From Elymus sibiricus (taxonomy: Eukaryota; Streptophyta; Magnoliopsida; Poales; Poaceae): DNA of 64,000 nt. Positions 56,053 to 63,993 of the stretch are shown here, piece by piece. Location of the stretch: positions 368,612,720 to 368,676,719 of the forward strand of contig CM077671.1 in the NCBI GenBank assembly GCA_039707655.1, written 5' to 3'. The translations under genes and the position numbers were made by a program. How positions within the stretch are numbered: the stretch's first letter is position 1; each line of letters starts with the position of its first letter. The notes under the pieces were generated by a model. The model saw nothing but the letters and a program-made list of their open reading frames with translations, did not search any database and was not told where the DNA came from.

Positions 56053-56909
56053 AGGGAATAGCGAAAGGGACTCTCGCAGGCGGAAATGAATGTTTCATAT
56101 TCGGAGAGGAGAATAAATTAAAGATATTCTCTCCAAATACATTCAATTTCAAGCCAAAGAGCCATATCCGTCTTGATGAAGTCCAAAGATGCATATTGGA
56201 TAATATGTGGTTTCAATATGCGGTAAAAAGGGAAGAAAAAGGATATATGCTATCTAATCTGAATAGTCTTGCAGAATATTTCCATATGTTCAATACGTTG
56301 AACAAAAATAAACCAAACCCACCAAAAATAGAAAAAGAGGAATCTCTATATATATTGTTTAATGGAAATAAACCTGGAATATATATGCATTGGGAAGATA
56401 TTCAAATAGAGAAGTTTGCAGCAAAAAGCCAAGGCAAAGATTTATCATGGAAAAAATATGATAATATCAATGATGCCTTGAAATGGGCAAAGAAAGTAAT
56501 AGGAGAAAAATACTATATTGATCCCGAAGCCAGGGAATATATTGAAAAACTAAGGGGCATAGATAAAAATATACCCGCAACAACAGTTCCCTCAAAAGGA
56601 GAAGCTTCGAGCTCAAAAACTCCAATAAAAGAAGGATCACCAAAATATCAGTCATATCAAGAATGCCTGCTAAAGGGAGTAGACCCTTTAGACAAAGAAT
56701 ATATAGATCAAGAAATTGACAAAAGATTTGAAGAATTGTCAAAAATATTGAAGAAAGAATTAAAGGAAGAAATATCGAATGAATTGAAGATTGAGATGGA
56801 TGAGAAATTTGAAGAAATAAAGAAAGAGTGTGATAATAAATATAATTTCAATTTGTCCGACGATGATCCTATGTTAGACATCGCGGGGCATGGACAGCCT
56901 ATTGATTAA
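56049..56909 (+). CDS. viral ORF4, viroplasmin-like (copy 6)
   Basis: 286 residues, intact, ATGA overlap with the polyprotein stop. Domains as in copy 1: shared N-part, viroplasmin-like block at residues 100-153, coiled coil at 218-262. Confidence 0.75.
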   Translation: MKGIAKGTLAGGNECFIFGEENKLKIFSPNTFNFKPKSHIRLDEVQRCILDNMWFQYAVKREEKGYMLSNLNSLAEYFHMFNTLNKNKPNPPKIEKEESLYILFNGNKPGIYMHWEDIQIEKFAAKSQGKDLSWKKYDNINDALKWAKKVIGEKYYIDPEAREYIEKLRGIDKNIPATTVPSKGEASSSKTPIKEGSPKYQSYQECLLKGVDPLDKEYIDQEIDKRFEELSKILKKELKEEISNELKIEMDEKFEEIKKECDNKYNFNLSDDDPMLDIAGHGQPID

Positions 56910-57405
56910 TAGGCCATATACTTGAATTGATATAGCGTTAATCAATTTTTCGGGCGCGGAGGACCTCCCCGAATAATGATACGCTAATATGAATATTGAT
57001 ATGGTATATCAATTATGTTGGCGGGGAAGACGCCCTATAAAAAAAACCGCATGCAATAACAAGCAAAAATCCAGCCTGTTGTGGCACCAATTATATGAGT
57101 AAGCGTTTGGCGGGTTTCTGTGAGATGTTCCACGCTCTCGAAGACGCCAGCAAGATATTCGCCAAGGGACAAGCCCACGTGAAGCTTTTCAGAAAGCTTT
57201 CCGCGTGAAAGCCCAGAGGCAGCGAAAGAATCTACCTGTCGGGCACTCCCTCGAATGTCTCCAAGCAGCGATAACTCGAGAAGGAGTACACGTCGACGGT
57301 CTAGCAGCCAGCTCATGAAGCTACGGCATAATAAAATGAGGAGGTGAAGCTTATCCGGTGCTTCCCTCGCAGCCGTCTCTCTCTCTCTCGCAGCCGTCTC
57401 TCGCC
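56910..57405 (+). promoter_or_regulatory. viral intergenic promoter region (copy 6)
   Basis: About 500 nt upstream of TATA with the CGGGCGCGGAGGACC block and a CT repeat just before TATA. It would drive transcription of type A copy 7, which follows. Confidence 0.6.
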
Positions 57406-57412
57406 TATAAAA
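57406..57412 (+). promoter_or_regulatory. viral TATA box (copy 6/7)
   Basis: TATAAAA in CGCCTATAAAAGGAGACGC, identical context to all other copies. Confidence 0.8.
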
Positions 57413-57556
57413 GGAGACGCAGACACGGCGAAGAAGACAGAGCGAAGCGAAGCAGCGAGCGAGAGCCAGAGCGCTAAGCTACTCTCCACTTAGTTTAGCC
57501 ACCACCACCACCACTATAGTAGTATAGCCAAGAAGGCGCTGAGATCGCCAGGATTT

Positions 57557-57568
57557 GTAAGGTAATTT
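57557..57568 (+). promoter_or_regulatory. splice donor candidate in viral leader
   Basis: GTAAGGTAATTT gives two overlapping donors; AAG|GTAATTT is the one kept in every copy. It precedes the first AUG of the leader, so a spliced RNA reaching the ORF4 acceptor would have the ORF4 AUG as its first AUG. Confidence 0.5.
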
Positions 57569-58061
57569 CCTAGGTTGTGTGTAATCCCTTCGGGGTTTCC
57601 CGAAAGGGAAAACCGTATGTAAATTATGTTATTGAAATGATGTAGTTCCTTGGTTTCACTTGATATTTTTACTTATGAATTTATGGGAGTAGTTCTTATG
57701 CTAGGGATCCTATAGGAGAAACCTCTGCGTGTTTGTTCTCTGTGTAGCCCAGAGTTGGCGTTGAATGAGAACCTGGTTGCCGTAGAGAAGTGTTCCCTTC
57801 GGGTGGAACTGCCTGGGAAGACGATAAGAATTTAACCCATAAGTTTGCAATTAAAACCTTCAAGTGAACGTAATTAGCTACATCTGATGTAACATAATGA
57901 TAAATATGGTGAGTACCGAGTAGGAATATTACACCACTGCGCGCACCGTCGGAAGAGCTGAATAAATCCTGCATATAAGTAAAAAGTTGTGATTAACATT
58001 TGAAATAATCACGAATAGTAAACGAATAATTAACCAGACACGCGCATATCATTGGCATAGT

Positions 58062-58135
58062 CACGAATAGTAAAGCAAATAGTACCGAATAGTAAGGCAA
58101 AAAGTGCTAAATAGTAAAGCAAATAGTGAACAGTG
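58062..58135 (+). repeat. short tandem ATAGTAAAGC-type repeats in viral leader
   Basis: Four imperfect copies of A(A/G)TAGTAAAGCAAATAGT, about 21 bp apart. Found in the leader of each copy (for example 36710-36760 and the mirror at 37010-37070). The role is unknown. Confidence 0.7.
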
Positions 58136-58293
58136 TTTGCTACACCGTGGTGAACTGTGTTAGCATTTAATAACCGCATACGATAATAACCGCATATGAT
58201 AATAAGGACCGCGTTTAGCGATCGAAATATATACACCGCATATATATTGTCCGCGTACACTGATATATAACGTTGATAATTTATTTGTACAGT

Positions 58294-58302
58294 TGGTATC
58301 AG
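58294..58302 (+). other. viral primer-binding site (copy 7)
   Basis: TGGTATCAG followed by GTCC; tRNA-iMet type, 15 nt before the likely ORF1 start codon ATT (58318). Confidence 0.6.
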
Positions 58303-58317
58303 GTCCAGGATTTAATC

Positions 58318-58791
58318 ATTGAAAGATTAAGGTATTTAAATTTAGAAGTTAATACAGGTAAGGTAATTAATACTAAAGAGAATATTAATATAAGGTGCAG
58401 AATAAATCCCTCTGAGGAGCATATTTGGCATACACCGCATAGCCAGCTAAATATTGTGGTCGATTTGATATATAATTTTTACATATCTTGGGGAAAAAGG
58501 CAAGATATACTTGAGCAAAAATTTGAAAGCATATTCAAAGAATATCAAAAACTCGCAGACAAGTGCTTCGGGTTAAATAGCAAAATAGACATCATTCTGC
58601 ATAAGCTTGAAGAAGGAAAAACAAGACATAATATAATTTGCAAGAATAACGACTATATTAAATAAGAAGTGTTGACAATAGGCTGTTACCTAAGTAAAGG
58701 AAAAGACTCGTCGTCACGCCCTGAACCAAGTCAAGATATTCCTGAAATAAAAAGGTTAGTACAAGAGGTAAAAACTCTTATACTCTCATAG
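58318..58791 (+). pseudogene. viral ORF1 (copy 7; internal stop)
   Basis: Same ORF1 as in type B, from the ATT at 58318. A TAA at 58663-58665 truncates it to 115 codons. No ATG in any frame from about 58190 to the ORF2 ATG at 58796. Confidence 0.65.
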
Positions 58792-58795
58792 TTAT

Positions 58796-59080
58796 ATGAG
58801 TGAATATAGCCAAGCATTAAACGAAGTTGCTAAATATTTGTCACCCCCTGTCGGATTTTCTGATCACGACTCACCAAAAGAAGACTCTAAAATTATAATA
58901 AGACAAGATAACACTATCCTCCAACTTCTAATTCAAGTTTTAGAAAAGCTAAATACTGTTAATAGTAACAAAGATATCATATTATCTTCATCCGGAATAG
59001 TATCTTCGTCTAGAAATATTAATTCAGAAAAATGGACGTACCTAACAACGTCTCTAGAAGAGACAAAATCCTCCAGGTAG
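58796..59080 (+). CDS. viral ORF2, small protein (type A, copy 7)
   Basis: 94 residues starting MSEYSQALNEV, the same first nine residues as the type B polyprotein. The rest is polar with a short leucine-rich helix (ILQLLIQVLEKL). By position and size it corresponds to RTBV P2/P12, a small protein reported to bind coat protein; that function is inferred. No ATG lies between its own start and the ORF3 ATG, which it overlaps by 49 nt. This suggests leaky scanning. Confidence 0.65.
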   Translation: MSEYSQALNEVAKYLSPPVGFSDHDSPKEDSKIIIRQDNTILQLLIQVLEKLNTVNSNKDIILSSSGIVSSSRNINSEKWTYLTTSLEETKSSR

Positions 59081-62000
59081 TAAGGCAAGACTCAAAACCT
59101 CTTGCAATGAAGCATAGATTATCATGCAAAGCTGATGATGTTGATAGTATAGAAGAAGTTATAGACCTGCAAAAAGATTTAGAAAGATATCAAAAAGATA
59201 CCCTAAGAAAAATAAAACCGCAGCAAGTATATCATATGGGTATGTTTGAAAGTAAGAGTGGTTTATACAGAATATCTAGAGAAGTAGAATTAAGCGTATT
59301 AACGCATCCAGTAGATTTACGAATTGTGAGCAGAGATATTGAAAATCAACTAAGATATTGTGGTTATAAATATATTCATCAAGGTATGTATATCATAGGA
59401 ATCAAAGGCATGACAAGAAAGAAATTAGGAGCAAAGGTGTTAATAACACTATTAGATAGAAGATGGGAATCAATTGATAAAGCGGCATTAGGCTTTCTTG
59501 AAGGAGATATGAATGAAAATAGGCTAATAACATACATAGCCCCAGACCTTATAATGCCTGTAAAATAATTTATTGAAAAAATGAGTTTTGGTTTCCAAAC
59601 CAAAGGATATGAAGATTTTAAAGGAACAAATTTGTTAGTAAGCATAGAATTTATAGGAAGGCTCACTAACAGAAGTGATTCTAGATATAGGGTTAATGTT
59701 AATAACGTAATTGATAGCATGCAATCTAAAGGCATACAATTTATGAATCCTCTTACAATTAGTTCTGAAGAAAGAGCAGGAGAGGAATGGAAGATAGATG
59801 AATTAATAGAAAAGAAGGAATTGAAGTTACCTGAAAATTACATAAGTTATCAAAATTGTGTAGGAGGCAGTAGTATCAGGTTCATGAATTATAGATCTGC
59901 ATCCATAGAAGACACAGAGTCTTTTATGCCAGAAACAGATATTAGCATTGACAAGAATAAAGGCGTAACCGAATGCATGGAAAAAACTAATAGAGATGAT
60001 GAAATTATCCATTGGGAAAATAAACTTAAGCATATAAAATGGGAATATAATAATTCTTGGACAACAGATTGGCCCAAAATAAGAGAAAGAGAATTATTTT
60101 TCATTAGAGAGATTGCTAGATTAAAAAGATTAAGAAGTGAGAAAAAGCCATCTACTAGTAGTCCTTGCATAAAAAATAATATGAAAGCATCAGTAGAAAA
60201 AGAAGACAATAATAATAGTAATAATATTGTTACCATCAATAATAACGATAAAAATAAGAATATTGCTCAGAGCCACAAAGCTGAAATTGTAGATGAAGAA
60301 GAGCAATGGGATATAAATAATAAGCTATTACTAGAAAGTTATGAAGAAGAAGAAGATTTAGAAGATAAAAATTATAATGATTTAGAACAAAATAATGATT
60401 TTTATAACTCACTAGATGATGTGGGATTACATAATCTAGATAATGCAATGGAAGCCATGGAAGTAGAAAGCAGTAATAAAAGAAGAAAGGGATATGGGGA
60501 ATCTTCATTAAAAAGAGAAGACGAAAGGGAGAGACCTACCAGATCAGCTGGACAGTGGCCTCCAGAAAAAGATGACTACCAACCTACATATATCCCTGGA
60601 CCATATAGATATATGGGTACTAAGAGAAGAGACTTTGAAAGGCCAGTACAATTTCAAAATTATAAGAATGATGGTGCTATATTAAATTTAGCAGCCCATG
60701 ACCCGATAGATTGGCCGAATATAATTAGCATATGGAAAGGTTTAATAGTTCAAAAATATATACAAAACCAGCATAATATAGGCACTAAGGTAGAAGATAT
60801 GATAACATATCTTGAAACATTTTTAGGAGAATCCGTAAAAGTCCTATGGGAACAATGGGTAGAAGCGTGCCCTGATCAATATCAAGAATTAAAAAGAGCA
60901 GGAAGTAATCCTAATAACTTTGCAAATGTTATTTCAAATATGATCATAGCAGAAGATCCTGAATTAGGACATACCTCTTTACAAAATGAAAGATTAAGAG
61001 AAATAGAAAAATTAACGCTGACAAGCTGGAAAGGTATAAAAGAATTCTCTCAGCATTATTTATATAATGCTACCACCGCTAAGCAAGGTTTTAATATAGG
61101 GGTAGTAGAAAGATATTTTAATAAGTTGCCTGACCCTTTAGGGTCTATAATATTTGAGGAATATAAGAAAGAATCAGGAGGAAATATTGTAAACATATCC
61201 CAAGCCATAACATTTGTCTTTAAACAGCTAAGAAAGATATGCACAGGTATACAAGCTCAAAGATCTATGAAGAAAACAGATTATAATTTCTGTAATAACA
61301 TTGTTCAAATACCATTAACATATGGAGAAGAAAGGCATAGAAATAAAAAATATTATAAACCCCAAAGGAGAGATAATAGAAATTTTAGAACTAAGAAAAG
61401 ATTTTTCTTAAGAAGGTCAGATAATAGAGCCCCATTTCTACATAAAAGAAATGTAAGAAGATATAATCCTAGAAAAACTTATGACAAAACATGTAGATGT
61501 TTTATATGCAACTCTCCAGATCACCTAAGTAGAACCTGCCCTAATAAAGACCAGAAAAGATACTCCAGTAAATATGAAGAGCAAGAAAGAGTGTTAATTA
61601 TAGATAGTGTTAATGAGAATATATTAGTATGTGATGATGAAATAAAAGATGATGAGTCAATATATTCAATCATTGAAACAGATGAAGTAGAGCATGAGAC
61701 TCAAGAATATGATTCAAGTGAAGATGAAATAGACCTAATAGATGAGTTAGCAGGTTTAAAAATAGAAATGATGAATCAGGTAGATTGTGAGCATGATTGG
61801 GTTCAAGGGAAAGGTGATTATAATATCAAATGTGCTTTCTGTATATATTATCCAAGCCAAGAAAATAGATCCACATGTATCAAATGCCTAAGACAAGCTT
61901 GTGCATGCTGTCTAAAAGCCAAAAATCAAATATGGAGACAGGAAATAGAATTTGAATCAGAAGAAAGAATATTATATAGTAGGGTTAGAAATCTAGAAAA

Positions 62001-62121
62001 TCGAATAAATATACTAGAAGCAGAGATTGAAATATTAAGAGATAAGCTAAAGGATAATAATAAAGAAGAATATGGTGCTGCTGGAAGCACGGAAATAAAG
62101 GAAGGAATGGTTGTAAAATAA
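59032..62121 (+). pseudogene. viral type A polyprotein: movement protein, coat protein, Cys-rich domain (one internal stop)
   Basis: ATG at 59032 overlaps ORF2. Codons 1 to about 230 are a movement protein of the badnavirus/tungrovirus kind (GIKGMTRKKLGAKVLITLLD), which would open plasmodesmata. An in-frame TAA sits at codon 179 (59566-59568); the same frame continues to 62121. A module with IRERELFFIREIARLK (about 60078-60125) is shared with type B. An acidic Asn/Glu-rich linker, the coat-protein core (about 60590-61300) and a basic stretch follow. The CCHC knuckle CFICNSPDHLSRTC lies at 61498-61539. The C-x2-C-x11-C-x2-C-x4-C-x2-C motif is at about 61828-61910, with a coiled coil. The frame then ends where type B would enter the protease. 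Family assignments are by motif recognition. Confidence 0.85.
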
Positions 62122-62164
62122 TAGTTGAACATATGAAAGAATAATAGTTTATCTAACATATGCT

Positions 62165-62184
62165 CTCGATATTCAATTTCACAG
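62165..62184 (+). promoter_or_regulatory. splice acceptor candidate before ORF4a
   Basis: TCGATATTCAATTTCACAG ends 2 nt before the ATG at 62187, the same spacing as before ORF4 and ORF4b. Confidence 0.5.
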
Positions 62185-62186
62185 AA

Positions 62187-62570
62187 ATGAAGGAAAATAC
62201 ATTCGCAGGCGGGAGTGAATGCTGCTTATTTAGAAGTAATAACAAATTTACACCAAATACATTCAAGTTCAAACCAAAGAATCATATGTATGATAATAAT
62301 ATTGAAAGATGCTTATTGAATATTAAGGGCATAATCAATAGGCAACAAAAAGGTTATATGCGATCTTATTACAATAGCCCTGAAGAATATTTTTATATGA
62401 TAAACAAAAATATACCAAGACCAACATATATTGTGTTCAAAGGAATACCTATGACATTAGAAGAATTCCAAATATGGCAGGATAAAATTAATTATGCCTC
62501 GAATCAGGCAAAGATTATGAATAGTTGTTATTTCAAGTATCGAGAAGCTGTACAAAGAATATTCCCCTAA
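62187..62570 (+). CDS. viral ORF4a, short ORF4 paralogue (copy 7)
   Basis: 127 residues from the ATG after the acceptor candidate (upstream in-frame ATG at 62160). Shares TPNTFKFKPKNHMY with the N-part of ORF4b and ORF4. The viroplasmin-like block is degenerate: the PGIY signature is absent. Intact and nearly identical to copy 2, although the protein is only loosely similar to ORF4b. Confidence 0.65.
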   Translation: MKENTFAGGSECCLFRSNNKFTPNTFKFKPKNHMYDNNIERCLLNIKGIINRQQKGYMRSYYNSPEEYFYMINKNIPRPTYIVFKGIPMTLEEFQIWQDKINYASNQAKIMNSCYFKYREAVQRIFP

Positions 62571-62595
62571 ATATGAAAGAATAATGTTGTATCTA

Positions 62596-62615
62596 ATAAT
62601 TGTTAATCTTTACAG
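62596..62615 (+). promoter_or_regulatory. splice acceptor candidate before ORF4b
   Basis: TAATTGTTAATCTTTACAG ends 2 nt before the ATG at 62618. Confidence 0.5.
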
Positions 62616-62617
62616 AT

Positions 62618-63484
62618 ATGAAGAAAGGACTTCACCCCAATGGGTTTGAAGCAATCAGCTTTGGAGCTGAAAATAGTTTGAAAGTCTTTGAGCCAAATAC
62701 TTATAATTTCAGGCCCAAGAAGTATATGTATATAGATGAAATTCAACAATGCATACTTGATAATTTCTGGTATCAATATAACAACAAAAGAGAAGATAAA
62801 GGATATATGCTATCAATCCTGAATAGTCTAGCAGAATATTTCAATAGGTTAAATAATGGAAAAATGATGAATAAAGGACAAACGTCCGCAGAAAATATGG
62901 AATATCCAGAACACAAGACTCTATATGTCTTGTTTGAAGGGAAAAAGCCAGGAATATATACTTCATATGAAGAAATAAGCATAGAAAAGCTAATAGCAAA
63001 GAAAAATGGAGACAGCATAAACTGGAAAAGTTATGCCTGTGTAGATGAAGCTTTAAAATATGCAAAGGCTGTCATAGGACCCAAATATTATATTCAACCA
63101 TCAGCCAAAGAATATATCCAGAAAGTCAATAGAGTAAATAATGCCAATCCGGCAACAGCAGTTCTCAGGAGCTTAAAAATAGATGAATCAAGCTCCGATT
63201 ATGAAAAAGAAGATATTTCTCCAAAATATAAAACATATAAAGAATGCCTTGTCAAAGGACTGGATGGATTGAGTGGAGAATATATAGATATGAAAATAGA
63301 TGAAAAATGGGAAGATATGTCAAAAGTGTGGAAAGAAGAGTTGAAATTAGAATTGAAAGAAGAAATATTAAAAGAATTAAGACAAGAAATAGTTGAAGAA
63401 ATAAAGAAAGAATGTGATACAAAATATAATTTGTCTGACGATGATCATATGGACATCGCTGGGCATGGACAGCATATTGAATAG
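62618..63484 (+). CDS. viral ORF4b, viroplasmin-like (copy 7)
   Basis: 288 residues, intact. N-part shared with ORF4a; viroplasmin/RNase H1-N-like block LYVLFEGKKPGIYTSYEE, then INWKSYACVDEALKYAKAV. Coiled coil rich in Lys/Glu, acidic tail ending SDDDHMDIAGHGQ as in type B ORF4. Probably the counterpart of type B ORF4. Confidence 0.75.
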   Translation: MKKGLHPNGFEAISFGAENSLKVFEPNTYNFRPKKYMYIDEIQQCILDNFWYQYNNKREDKGYMLSILNSLAEYFNRLNNGKMMNKGQTSAENMEYPEHKTLYVLFEGKKPGIYTSYEEISIEKLIAKKNGDSINWKSYACVDEALKYAKAVIGPKYYIQPSAKEYIQKVNRVNNANPATAVLRSLKIDESSSDYEKEDISPKYKTYKECLVKGLDGLSGEYIDMKIDEKWEDMSKVWKEELKLELKEEILKELRQEIVEEIKKECDTKYNLSDDDHMDIAGHGQHIE

Positions 63485-63993
63485 CAATCAATGATACGAG
63501 AATATTGGTATTAACCAATAGACCATATACTTGAATTGATATAGCTATGAATTTTTCGGGCGCGGAGGACCTTCCCGAATAATGATACGCTAATATGAAT
63601 ATTGATATGGTATATCAATTATGTTGGCGGGGAAAGACCCCCCATGAAAAAAAAAGCGCACGCAATAACAAGCAAAAATCCAGCCTGCTGTGGCACCAAT
63701 TATATGAGTAAGCGTTTGGCGGGTTTCTGTGAGACGTTCCACGCTCTCGAAGACGCCAGCAAGATATTCGCCAAGGGACAAGCCCATGTGAAGCTTTTCA
63801 GAAAGCTTTCCGCGTGAAAGCCCAGAGGCAGCGAAAGAATCTACCTGTCGGGCACTCCCTCGAATGTCTCCAAGCAGCGATAACTCGAGAAGGAGTACAC
63901 GTCGACGGTCTAGCAGCCAGCTCATGAAGCTACGGCATAATAAAATGAGGAGGTGAAGCTTATCCGGTGCTTCCCTCGCAGCCGTCTCTCGCC
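63485..63993 (+). promoter_or_regulatory. viral intergenic promoter region (copy 7)
   Basis: Same GGGCGCGGAGGACC block and CT-rich stretch as the type B copies, so the promoter is common to both types. The CT repeat is shorter here. Confidence 0.6.

Larger units (their letters stand above)
46970..58260. repeat. head-to-head inverted repeat of two type B units (arms about 5.6 kb)
   Basis: Copies 5 (-) and 6 (+) meet at 52597-52600 (CGCG) with no unique spacer. The central arms read GATCGCTAAACGCG / TTTAGCGATC and stay complementary through the whole units, apart from the small lesions listed. Read-through RNA would fold into a very long hairpin. Confidence 0.9.
52601..58293 (+). other. endogenous RTBV-like virus copy 6 (type B, complete unit)
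   Basis: Plus strand: partial leader, primer site (52679-52687), ORF1, polyprotein, ORF4, promoter, TATA and leader. The leader runs without a break into type A copy 7. Confidence 0.9.
57413..58293 (+). other. viral leader joining type B copy 6 to type A copy 7
   Basis: About 880 nt. In order: donor candidates (57557-57568), hairpin CCCTTCGGG...CCCGAAAGGG (about 57588-57610), a uORF consisting of ATG-TAA (57617-57622), further tiny uORFs (57626-57640, 57637-57645), AATAAA (57961-57966, possible poly(A) signal), ATAGTAAAGC repeats (about 58062-58135) and a GCGATCG palindrome. A long leader with uORFs and structure is typical of pararetroviruses that use ribosome shunting. Confidence 0.65.
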
